A stretch of 7,260 nt of DNA, taken from contig DVGE01000246.1 in assembly GCA_018712885.1 (NCBI GenBank), positions 1-7,260 on the forward strand, read 5' to 3'. This stretch comes from Candidatus Pullichristensenella stercoripullorum (GTDB taxonomy: Bacteria > Bacillota > Clostridia > Christensenellales > Aristaeellaceae). Under the pieces are notes generated by a model. It made no database searches. It was given only the letters and a program-made list of their open reading frames with translations, and was not told where the DNA came from. Within the stretch, counting starts at the first letter, position 1, and each line of letters opens with the position of its first letter. Shown here in pieces: positions 1 through 5,749 of this stretch. A program made the position numbers and the translations under genes.

Positions 1-6
1 TGTAAC

Positions 7-708
7 ATGCGGCTTTTCTGCGATCTGCACATCCACTCCTGCCTGTCGCCCTGCGGCGACGAATTGATGACGCCGAACAACATCGCGGGCATGGCGATGC
101 TCAAGGGGCTGGACGCGATCGCCGTGGCCGACCACAACAGCGCGCGCAATCTGCCGGCGCTTTCCAGGACCTGCGCGGCGATGGGCGTATTGCTGCTGCC
201 GGCGATGGAACTGACCACCGCCGAGGAAGTGCATCTGCTCTCCTACTTCCCCACCGTGGAGGCGGCGCTGGACTTTTCCGAAGAACTGCACGGATGCTTG
301 CCGCCGATCCAGAACCGCCCGGACATTTTCGGCCCGCAGCAGGTGCTCGACGAGGACGACGAGCAGGTGGGGAGCGAGGATCTGCTGCTTTTGAACGCGC
401 TCTCGCTTTCGCTGGACGAACTGGTAGAGCGCATCAACGCGCGCGGCGGGGCGGCGGTGCCGGCGCACATCAACCGCGGCAGCAACGGCCTTCTCAACGT
501 GCTGGGCTTTTTGCCGCCGGGACTGGAGATCGCCGCCGTGGAGGTGTGGCGGGAGATGCCCTGCCGCGCCGACGTGAGCAAATTGCGCGTCCTCCACTCC
601 AGCGACGCGCACTACCTGGAAAACATGCTCGAGCGCGAAGTTTCCTACGAGGTCGCGGAAAAGAGCGTGGAAGCGCTGTTTGAATACATAAAACGCGGCG
701 CCATGTAG
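7..708 (+). CDS. PHP-domain metal-dependent phosphoesterase
   Basis: A 233-residue PHP-superfamily protein, predicted to be a cytoplasmic metal-dependent phosphoesterase of unknown substrate. The metal-binding motifs are in order: DLHIHS at residues 6-11 (His8, His10), Asp42-His43 in VADHN, Glu68 in AMELT, His76 in EEVHLL, His154 in PAHINR, and Asp200/His202 in SSDAHYLEN. All expected ligands are present, so it should be active. The segment DLHIHSCLSPCGDELMTPNN is typical of a clostridial PHP subgroup that, from memory, sits near DRTGG-domain proteins, anti-sigma-like ATPases and iron hydrogenases; those neighbours would lie left of the window. The ATG at 7 puts DLHIHS at the usual distance from the N-terminus. 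Any ribosome site is outside the window, and a TAA at 3-5 in another frame may end an upstream gene. An HD phosphohydrolase follows after 18 bp, probably in the same operon. The fold is secure; the substrate is unknown. Confidence 0.9.
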   Translation: MRLFCDLHIHSCLSPCGDELMTPNNIAGMAMLKGLDAIAVADHNSARNLPALSRTCAAMGVLLLPAMELTTAEEVHLLSYFPTVEAALDFSEELHGCLPPIQNRPDIFGPQQVLDEDDEQVGSEDLLLLNALSLSLDELVERINARGGAAVPAHINRGSNGLLNVLGFLPPGLEIAAVEVWREMPCRADVSKLRVLHSSDAHYLENMLEREVSYEVAEKSVEALFEYIKRGAM

Positions 709-726
709 CGCCGGGGAAGGCTTGCC

Positions 727-1386
727 ATGATAACGTTTGAGGACGTCAAAAACAACGAGGAGATCAACGCCTACATCCGCGCCGCGGACAAGGTGATGGA
801 CGCCATCGGCTACACGGAGCACTCCTTCGCCCATGTCACCCGCGCCGCCGAGCAGGCCGCGGACATACTGGACACGCTGGGCTATTCGGAACGGACGCGG
901 GAGCTTGCCAAAATCGCCGGCTACATGCACGACATCGGCAACGCCGTCAACCGCCACGAACACGCGCTCACCGGCGCGGTGATGGCCTTCCGCATCCTCG
1001 ACAACATGGGCATGAGCGCCGAGGAGATCGCCAAGGTGGTCTCCGCCATCGGCAACCACGACGAGGGCACCGGCGCGCCCGTCAACGAGATCGCCGCCGC
1101 GCTCATCCTCGCCGACAAGGGCGACGTGCGCCGCAGCCGCGTGCGCCCCCGCGCCGTACATGCCGGGGACATACACGACCGGGTCAATTACGCAGTGGAA
1201 GCCTCCGCGCTCAACATAAGCCCCCGGCGCGACGCGGTGACGCTCTGTCTGACCATCGACACCACGATCTGCGCGGTGATGGACTATTTTGAAATTTTCC
1301 TGACGCGCATGCTGCTCTGCCGCCGCGCGGCGGAGTTTCTGGGGCTGAAATTTAAGCTGCTTATCAACGATATAACGCTTTTATGA
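727..1386 (+). CDS. HD-domain phosphohydrolase
   Basis: A 219-residue soluble HD-superfamily protein, predicted to hydrolyse a phosphorylated metabolite or nucleotide; the substrate cannot be read from the sequence. The HD metal site appears complete: His36 (SFAHVTR), His68-Asp69 (GYMHDIGN), His79, His111 (IGNHDEG) and Asp130 (LADKGDVRRSR). The C-terminal half (about 150-219) is continuous, with a hydrophobic helix at CAVMDYFEIFLTRMLLCRRAA, so I see no frameshift. The ATG at 727 has a ribosome site, GGGGAAGG at 713-720, six bases upstream. It lies 18 bp after the PHP gene and is followed by a strong terminator, so it is probably the last gene of that transcription unit. Pairing a PHP enzyme with an HD enzyme suggests linked phosphoester or nucleotide hydrolysis, but that is inference. 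Stand-alone HD proteins of this length are common and often poorly characterised in Clostridia. Confidence 0.88.
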   Translation: MITFEDVKNNEEINAYIRAADKVMDAIGYTEHSFAHVTRAAEQAADILDTLGYSERTRELAKIAGYMHDIGNAVNRHEHALTGAVMAFRILDNMGMSAEEIAKVVSAIGNHDEGTGAPVNEIAAALILADKGDVRRSRVRPRAVHAGDIHDRVNYAVEASALNISPRRDAVTLCLTIDTTICAVMDYFEIFLTRMLLCRRAAEFLGLKFKLLINDITLL

Positions 1387-1421
1387 CCCGTGAGGTTCCC
1401 ACCGCTGCCGTGCTTTTCTTT

Positions 1422-1452
1422 ATCCCTTTCGCGCTTTGCGAAAGGGATTTTT
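1422..1452 (+). terminator. Rho-independent terminator after the HD gene
   Basis: A perfect 11-bp stem pairs 1422-1432 (ATCCCTTTCGC) with 1438-1448 around a 5-nt loop, GCTTT. It is followed by a T run from 1448 to 1452. It starts 35 bp after the HD stop codon, closes the PHP-HD unit and insulates it from the antiporter promoter downstream. Confidence 0.9.
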
Positions 1453-1477
1453 AAATTGGAGCGAAATATTTACCGTA

Positions 1478-1505
1478 AAAATATAGACGAATCCGTCTAT
1501 ATTTT
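1478..1505. promoter_or_regulatory. Operator 1, probable TetR binding palindrome
   Basis: A perfect inverted repeat with 12-bp arms (AAAATATAGACG at 1478-1489 and its complement at 1494-1505) around AATC. The core ATAGACG-N4-CGTCTAT (1483-1500) is repeated in operator 2. It covers the -35 box and much of the promoter spacer, so binding would block RNA polymerase. Assigning it to the TetR protein encoded two genes later is inference from the layout. Confidence 0.75.
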
Positions 1506-1519
1506 ATATACTATAGGAG
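1484..1519 (+). promoter_or_regulatory. Sigma-A-like promoter of the antiporter-tetR operon
   Basis: The -10 candidate TATACT lies at 1507-1512. The -35 candidate TAGACG at 1484-1489 matches TTGACA at four of six positions, and the spacer is 17 bp. Transcription would start near 1519. The -35 box lies inside the first operator palindrome and the start point is just before the second, which is a classical repression layout. Confidence 0.65.
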
Positions 1520-1521
1520 AA

Positions 1522-1539
1522 ATAGACGGAATCGTCTAT
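1522..1539. promoter_or_regulatory. Operator 2, probable TetR binding palindrome
   Basis: Seven-bp arms, ATAGACG (1522-1528) and CGTCTAT (1533-1539), around GAAT. The arms are identical to the operator 1 core. The right half plus flank, CGTCTATATTTTA, recurs exactly at 1494-1506 and 1533-1545. The two centres are 39 bp apart. This site begins about 3 bp after the predicted transcription start. Confidence 0.75.
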
Positions 1540-1562
1540 ATTTTAGCAGAGGAGCATCTCAA

Positions 1563-2795
1563 ATGATTGTCCTGGACGTTTTAAAACTGCTGGTCTCCAT
1601 TGCGGCGGCTTTTCTGGTCGGCCGGCTGGTAGCAAAACTCCACTTGCCTTCAATCCTCGGATGGTTGATTACAGGCATGGCGCTTGGCCCGCATGCATTT
1701 GGATTCATCAGCCAATCCATATTGGACGCCCGTTGGTTCAACATCGCGATCCACATCCTGGAATGTACGTTCGGCCTGATGATCGGCACGGAACTGATCT
1801 GGAAAACGATGAAGCAGGCGGGCAAACAGATCATCGTTACCACGATCACCGAATCTTTGGGTACATTCGTGGTCGTCAGCCTTGTTTTTGGGGGAATCTT
1901 CTATTTCAGCGGCGTACCGGTGTACCTTGCCTTCCTGTTTGGCGGCATCGCCTTGGCCACAGCGCCCGCTCCCTCTCTTTCCATCGTCAATGACATGAAG
2001 ACCGCCGGACCTGTGACCAATACGCTCATCCCCATGGCCGCGCTGGACGACCTGGTGGGCGCGGCGGTTTTTTTCACCGTCATCGCCCTGGTGAGCGCCG
2101 GCATCTCCACGCAGGAGATCTCCGTTTTCGCAATGCTGTTTTATGTGTTCCTGCCGGTGTTCCTGGGCATTATCACTGGTTTTATCACCGGAAAATTGTT
2201 GCGGCTGGTCAAGGGAAAAAAAGCCTCCGTCGCGGTCATGGCCGCCATGCTGCTCCTTTCCTGGGCAATTGGCATGTATTTAAACGAATCGGTGCTGCCC
2301 ATGCCGGTGATCAATTTCATGCTGATCGGCATGTCTTTCTCCGCAGTATTTGCCAATATGATTTCAGAAGAACAGCTTTCAGACATCATGGACGTAATGA
2401 ACCCCGTGATCGGCCTGGCGCTGATTGTAGCCATTCTCAACTTGGGCGCGCCCCTGGATTACCACCTCATCTTCGGGGCTGGCATTTATACGGCGGTATA
2501 CATTGTCTCCCGGGCCATCGGCAAATACTCGGGCGCATATATTGGCGCGCGCGCAACCCACGCGCCGGTTTCCGTGCGCCGCTATTTGGGCTTTACGCTT
2601 TTGCCGCACTCGGGCGTTTCGCTGGTGTTTACCGGCATTGCCGTATCCATATTGAGCGGCCCGGCCCCGGAGTGCGCCTCCATCATACAGGGTACTATTG
2701 CGGCGGCGGCGGTCATCAACGAAATCATAGCCGTATTCATTGCCAAAAAAGGATTTGAATGGGCCGGAGAAATCCATAAGCGGGTGGACGCATGA
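1563..2795 (+). CDS. NapA-like CPA2 cation/proton antiporter
   Basis: A 410-residue integral membrane protein of the Na+/H+ exchanger superfamily (CPA2 branch), expected to exchange Na+ or K+ for protons. About 12-13 hydrophobic segments fill the chain. The diagnostic stretch is AALDDLVG, with Asp162-Asp163 corresponding to the ion-binding Asp pair of NapA-type electrogenic antiporters. The preceding ATAPAPS (132-138) fits the unwound helix of this fold, and LLPHSGVSLVFTG (about 346-358) fits the late conserved helix. Arg317 or Lys321 may be the basic partner residue. The chain ends right after the last membrane segment, so it lacks the cytoplasmic TrkA-N/RCK domain of KefB/KefC proteins. The ATG at 1563 has GAGGAG (1549-1554) eight bases upstream. 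The stop overlaps the tetR start, and control is probably by that repressor at two operators. The transported ion is not determinable; Na+ or K+ is the default, though a less usual substrate is possible. Confidence 0.85.
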   Translation: MIVLDVLKLLVSIAAAFLVGRLVAKLHLPSILGWLITGMALGPHAFGFISQSILDARWFNIAIHILECTFGLMIGTELIWKTMKQAGKQIIVTTITESLGTFVVVSLVFGGIFYFSGVPVYLAFLFGGIALATAPAPSLSIVNDMKTAGPVTNTLIPMAALDDLVGAAVFFTVIALVSAGISTQEISVFAMLFYVFLPVFLGIITGFITGKLLRLVKGKKASVAVMAAMLLLSWAIGMYLNESVLPMPVINFMLIGMSFSAVFANMISEEQLSDIMDVMNPVIGLALIVAILNLGAPLDYHLIFGAGIYTAVYIVSRAIGKYSGAYIGARATHAPVSVRRYLGFTLLPHSGVSLVFTGIAVSILSGPAPECASIIQGTIAAAAVINEIIAVFIAKKGFEWAGEIHKRVDA

Positions 2796-3397
2796 AACAG
2801 GAAGAACGGCGTGAGCGACGCATACGGGAAATTTTCAGCGCGGCCATGGAGGAATTCGGGACAAACGGCTACGAAAACGTAACCATGGACAGCCTTTGTA
2901 CGCGCCACGGCCTTTCCAAGGGCGTGTTGTATCATTACTTTTCCAACCGGGATGAATTATTCTTGCTGTGCGTGGAATCTGTATTCCGCGATTTGCGCGC
3001 ATATCTGGAGCAAAAAAGCGCGATCCCCGCAGAACAGAACGTTGCAAGATCCATCCGCGATTACTTCTTTTGCCGCGAGGACTTCTTCCATGCGCGGCCG
3101 CTGGAGAAAAACATCTTTGAAAACGCGCTGCTGCACCCTCCAAAACATCTGCGTGAACAGATCCGCGAACTGCGCCGCCCTTTGCAGGAAGTTAACCAGG
3201 CGTTTTTACGGCGGGCCGTCCCATACCTTCCGCTGCGGCCCGGCCTGGACGCAGCGGAAGCCATCCGCTATTTTGAAAGCATTGAATCCCTGTTTTGGGA
3301 GCTGTTGGCAGTCTATAGCGCCGACCCCGCTGCCAAGGAAGCGGAGCGGCTTTGGGATATGGTCGCCTTTGGTGTCGCCCAACCCGAAGGAGAATAA
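2792..3397 (+). CDS. TetR/AcrR-family transcriptional repressor
   Basis: A 201-residue TetR-family regulator. The N-terminal domain contains a helix (IREIFSAAMEEFGTNGYENV, about 11-30) and the DNA-binding helix-turn-helix at about 31-50, ending in the hallmark KGVLYHYFSNRDELF (43-57). The C-terminal part (about 60-201) is the variable helical ligand-binding and dimerisation domain; no inducer can be inferred. The ATG overlaps the antiporter stop as ATGA at 2792-2795. Only a weak purine stretch precedes it, so translation is probably coupled to the antiporter. As the second gene of the operon, it would repress its own promoter through the two palindromes at 1478-1539 and release when a ligand binds, raising antiporter output. 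The family call is secure; the autoregulation is inferred from operators and gene order. Confidence 0.92.
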   Translation: MKQEERRERRIREIFSAAMEEFGTNGYENVTMDSLCTRHGLSKGVLYHYFSNRDELFLLCVESVFRDLRAYLEQKSAIPAEQNVARSIRDYFFCREDFFHARPLEKNIFENALLHPPKHLREQIRELRRPLQEVNQAFLRRAVPYLPLRPGLDAAEAIRYFESIESLFWELLAVYSADPAAKEAERLWDMVAFGVAQPEGE

Positions 3398-3430
3398 CGG
3401 GGCCGGAGGGGAGTCCCCCCCGGCCCCGTT
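3396..3430. terminator. GC-rich hairpin at the end of tetR
   Basis: AACGGGGCCGG (3396-3406) pairs fully with 3420-3430. After one A/C mismatch, four more G-C pairs (3408-3411 with 3415-3418) close on an AGT loop. The stem begins inside the tetR stop codon. No good T run follows on either strand, so it may terminate poorly or act mainly to stabilise the 3' end. Confidence 0.6.
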
Positions 3431-3444
3431 CGTGGCATACGAAT

Positions 3445-3467
3445 AAAACGGCCGCCAGCCGGGTTTT
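3445..3467 (-). terminator. Candidate terminator after the reductase gene
   Basis: Read on the - strand, AAAAC and GGC (3467-3463, 3460-3458) pair with GCC and GTTTT (3452-3445), with a 2-nt bulge and a 5-nt loop, followed by TTTTATT. It lies just past the reductase stop codon. The stem is short and imperfect; the hairpin at 3396-3430 may serve as a backup. Confidence 0.45.
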
Positions 3468-3473
3468 CATGCC

Positions 3474-4565
3474 CTACATGCCAAAATAGGCGGCGATCTC
3501 GTCCATGCGCTCCATCTGCCTGACGTGGAAGGGGCAGCGGCGCTCGCAGTGGCCGCAGTGCAGGCAGTCGCCGGCGTGGAGGTTCAATTTGGCGTAGTGC
3601 CCCTCGGCCAGTTTGTCGCCGGCGCAGGCGAGGTCGTAGTACTTGTTGATGAGGCCGATGTTGAGGCTGGTGGGACAGGGCATGCAGTGGTTGCAGTAGA
3701 CGCAGCGGCCCTGGGCGCCCGCCGGGGCGAACTGCCTGATGACGGCGTAATCGCGCTCTTCCTCGCTGGCGTCGAAAAAGCCGAGCACGGCTTTGAGATC
3801 GTCCATGTTCCGCACGCCGGGGAGCACGGTGAGCACCCCGGGGCGGTCGAGAACGTATTGCAGGCACTGATACGGCGTGAGCGCCTGGCCAAAGGGCGAA
3901 ATGCCCGCGTTCAAAAGCTGGCCGCCGGCAAAGGGCTTCATTGCGGAGATGCCCACGCCGTGGCGCTGACAATCGCGGTAGAGCGAGGCGCGCTTTTCCA
4001 CCTCGCCGATGCCATATTCGCCTTTTTGATAGTCGTAGGCGGGATTGACGCTGAACATGAACAGGTCGATCTCCCCGCAGGCGAGCAGGCGGCGGGCGAT
4101 GGCGGGATCGTGCGAGGAAAAGCCGATGTGCCGCACCCGGCCCTCGGCCTTGAGAGCGCGCAGATAGTCGAGCAGGCCGCCGCTTACGACCGCGTCGGCG
4201 TCCTCGGGGTCGTCCACGCAGTGGAGGAAGCCAAAGTCGGCGTATTCGAGGCCGAGCGTCTCCATCTCCCACTGGAAGGTGCGGCGGATGGCGTCCAGAT
4301 CGCGCGTCCAGCCGTAGTCTTCGCCATCGTAGAGCGCGCCGAAGTGTACCTGCAGCATCGCGTCGCGCCGGCGGCCCCAGAGGGCGGAGGCCACGGCCTC
4401 GACGGAGGCGCGCTTGGCGGCGGCGAGGTCTATGTAGTTGACGCCGGCATCCAGCGCCGCTTCCACCACCCTGACCGCGTCCTTCCCCGCCTCGTGCAGG
4501 GAGCTGGCGCCCAGGCCGATGACACTGATCGCTTCGCCGCCATGCGGCAATTTCCGGTAAAACAT
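3474..4565 (-). CDS. Aldo/keto-reductase-like protein with C-terminal double 4Fe-4S module
   Basis: A 363-residue cytoplasmic protein: an aldo/keto reductase TIM barrel (about 1-285) fused to a ferredoxin-like tail. Barrel landmarks are MFYRKLPHGGEAISVIGLG, AGVNYIDL (Asp46), LHCVDD (His115), GRVRHIGFSSHD (142-153) and the late strand ISAMKPFAGGQ. The tail has Cys288, 291, 294, 297 (CxxCxxCxxCP) and Cys334, 337, 340, 344 (CxxCxxCxxxCP), enough for two iron-sulfur clusters. Of the classical tetrad Asp-Tyr-Lys-His, Asp46 and His115 remain; the Tyr position appears to be Ala48 and the Lys position His74. Ordinary NADPH-dependent carbonyl reduction is therefore doubtful, and a ferredoxin-like redox role is possible. 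The ATG at 4565 is preferred because GGGAGGGG (4578-4571) precedes it and the barrel motif starts there; an in-frame ATG at 4754 would overlap the upstream regulator. The gene probably responds to the neighbouring AraC proteins, but the substrate is unknown. Confidence 0.88.
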   Translation of the reverse strand: MFYRKLPHGGEAISVIGLGASSLHEAGKDAVRVVEAALDAGVNYIDLAAAKRASVEAVASALWGRRRDAMLQVHFGALYDGEDYGWTRDLDAIRRTFQWEMETLGLEYADFGFLHCVDDPEDADAVVSGGLLDYLRALKAEGRVRHIGFSSHDPAIARRLLACGEIDLFMFSVNPAYDYQKGEYGIGEVEKRASLYRDCQRHGVGISAMKPFAGGQLLNAGISPFGQALTPYQCLQYVLDRPGVLTVLPGVRNMDDLKAVLGFFDASEEERDYAVIRQFAPAGAQGRCVYCNHCMPCPTSLNIGLINKYYDLACAGDKLAEGHYAKLNLHAGDCLHCGHCERRCPFHVRQMERMDEIAAYFGM

Positions 4566-4625
4566 GCTATCCCCTCCCTGGCTGCGATCGTGACAGACGT
4601 TGACAAAGCCCGCGTCGGGCGTGCC

Positions 4626-4645
4626 CGCGCGCGATGCCGCGCGCG
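4626..4645 (-). other. Alternating C-G hairpin in the reductase mRNA leader
   Basis: CGCGCGCG (4626-4633) and CGCGCGCG (4638-4645) flank ATGC, giving a perfect 8-bp all-GC stem with a 4-nt loop in the predicted 5' leader. A second hairpin, GCCCG/CGGGC at 4608-4620 with a 3-nt loop, lies just downstream in the transcript and is followed by TTTG. The structure is visible; a regulatory role is inference. Confidence 0.5.
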
Positions 4646-4682
4646 TTTGCCGCTCGATCCGCGGGCGTATCCAACGCTCGTC

Positions 4683-4718
4683 TGTTAAAATTATAACACG
4701 TTCATCACGAATATGCAA
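4683..4718 (-). promoter_or_regulatory. Promoter of the reductase gene
   Basis: On the - strand, a perfect TATAAT (4695-4690) lies 17 bp after TTGCAT (4718-4713). The -10 is consensus and the -35 matches three of six. Transcription would start near 4683, giving a leader of about 118 nt. The promoter sits directly behind the stop codon of the upstream AraC gene, so read-through from that gene is also possible. Confidence 0.7.
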
Positions 4719-4722
4719 CCAT

Positions 4723-5628
4723 TTACAGCCCCACGGCGCGTTTTTCTCCGGCATTGCGGCGGTAGGCCAGGGGCGTTACGTGCAGATAGCGCTTGAAGCA
4801 CTCGGTGAAATAGCTGGAACTGGCAAAGCCCACCGAACGGGCGACCTCCGCCACGGTGAGGTTGGGGTTCGAAAGCTGCTCCATGCCCTTTTGCAGGCGA
4901 TAGCGGATGAGGTAGCCGCCGGGCGTCTGCCCCGTGTGTTTGCGAAAGACTTCACAGCAGGAGCTGACGGACACGCCGCCGGCGCGGGCGATGTCGCGCA
5001 CGGAGAGCTTTTCCGCGTAGTGGCGCTGCACATAGCCGAGCATGCGGCGCAGGGAAAGGGAACGCCTGTCCGCTTCCACGGCCAGCGGCCCGGGGGCGGG
5101 CATGTGGCGGGTGAGCAGGGCCGCGGCGCGGAAGGCGAGGCTCATCACCGTGAGCTCGGCGGCGGGGTCGTCGCCCTCCATGGTCTCGCAGGCGGCGCGC
5201 ACGCATTGCAGCACCATCTGCTGCCAACCCTCCGAAGCGGTCAGCTTCAGGCAGGAGAAGGCCTCGTTGTTGGCAAGGGGACGCACGAAATTTTCCAGCA
5301 GGTAGGCGCTCGTTCCCAGCAGCGCCGGGTGGAGCACCATGCAGAAGTACTCGCAATCCTCGCCGGAAAAGCTATCCATGCCGTGCGGCTGATCGGAATT
5401 GATGAACAGGCCCTCGCCTTCGCAAAGCGTGAAAACGTCGCCGCCCACCTCGCAGCGGATGCGGCCCTTGCGCACAAAGCAAAATTCCAGATCGTCGTGC
5501 CAGTGACTGAGGATGCGGCGATCGGGATAATCGCTCAGGCGCATCCGGGAAGCGAACACGGCAAAGCCCGGACGATTGTAGCGCACGCGCTCGGAACCAT
5601 CGCTCATCACATCCAAGGGGTCTCGCAT
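4723..5628 (-). CDS. AraC-family transcriptional regulator with cupin sensor (first)
   Basis: A 301-residue AraC/XylS regulator of normal length. The N-terminal part (about 15-110) is a cupin-like ligand-binding domain with SHWHDDLEFCFVRKG (41-55), GEGLFINSDQPHG (71-83) and a further strand at CEYFCMVLHP. A helical linker (about 130-190) leads to the paired helix-turn-helix domain. The first motif is about 208-231 (LSVRDIARAGGVSVSSCCEV) and the second about 257-290 (LTVAEVARSVGFASSSYFTE, ending VTPLAYRR). A 10-residue tail follows. The ATG at 5628 has GGAG (5639-5636) seven bases upstream. The gene ends 157 bp before the reductase on the same strand, with no obvious terminator between, so that reductase is the most likely target. 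Such sensors often bind sugars or other small ligands, but the effector is not readable here. Confidence 0.93.
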   Translation of the reverse strand: MRDPLDVMSDGSERVRYNRPGFAVFASRMRLSDYPDRRILSHWHDDLEFCFVRKGRIRCEVGGDVFTLCEGEGLFINSDQPHGMDSFSGEDCEYFCMVLHPALLGTSAYLLENFVRPLANNEAFSCLKLTASEGWQQMVLQCVRAACETMEGDDPAAELTVMSLAFRAAALLTRHMPAPGPLAVEADRRSLSLRRMLGYVQRHYAEKLSVRDIARAGGVSVSSCCEVFRKHTGQTPGGYLIRYRLQKGMEQLSNPNLTVAEVARSVGFASSSYFTECFKRYLHVTPLAYRRNAGEKRAVGL

Positions 5629-5644
5629 GACTTTTCTCCATTTG

Positions 5645-5681
5645 TTTCGTTATTTTACCATTATTTGCGCTATATTCCCAA
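5645..5681 (-). promoter_or_regulatory. Proximal promoter candidate of the first AraC gene
   Basis: TTGGGA (5681-5676) and TAAAAT (5657-5652) with an 18-bp spacer on the - strand. The predicted start near 5645 gives a leader of only about 17 nt, just long enough for the ribosome site. A distal alternative is listed separately, and the two cannot be ranked by sight. Confidence 0.4.
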
Positions 5682-5709
5682 ATATTCGCTGATTTACTTC
5701 GGGATATTC
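5672..5709. repeat. Three ATATTC repeats upstream of the first AraC gene
   Basis: The hexamer ATATTC occurs at 5672-5677, 5682-5687 and 5704-5709, with start-to-start spacings of 10 and 22 bp. These are near one and two helical turns. AraC proteins usually bind direct repeats in phase with the helix, so these are candidate regulator half-sites. The region is A/T-rich, so chance recurrence is possible. Confidence 0.35.
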
Positions 5710-5740
5710 CTATTTTAGCACAGAAAAGCGCGGCGCGCAA
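5705..5740 (-). promoter_or_regulatory. Distal promoter candidate of the first AraC gene
   Basis: TTGCGC (5740-5735) and TAAAAT (5717-5712) with a 17-bp spacer on the - strand. The start would fall near 5705, giving a 77-nt leader. A short GC-rich inverted repeat (GCGCGCCGCGC followed by TTTT on this strand, 5738-5724) overlaps it and could be a weak terminator for the second AraC gene. Confidence 0.4.
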
Positions 5741-5749
5741 GCCCCAACT

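Noticed and set aside
3313..4272. A 319-codon - strand open frame overlapping the reductase
   Set aside because: It is an out-of-frame, Arg/Pro-rich translation of the reductase region that also runs into the tetR end.
3525..4688. A 387-codon + strand open frame opposite the reductase
   Set aside because: It is the antisense shadow of a gene with clear motifs. Its product is Ala/Gly/Val-rich, has no recognisable domain and no ribosome site. High GC content readily creates such long antisense frames.
4566..4754. N-terminal extension of the reductase to an ATG at 4754
   Set aside because: It would overlap the upstream AraC gene and contain the TATAAT promoter, and its residues do not resemble the barrel family. 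The ATG at 4565 has a strong ribosome site.
4600..5718. A 372-codon + strand open frame opposite the first AraC gene
   Set aside because: It is antisense to an intact AraC regulator, has a low-complexity Ala/Gly/His composition and covers promoters. No domain is visible.
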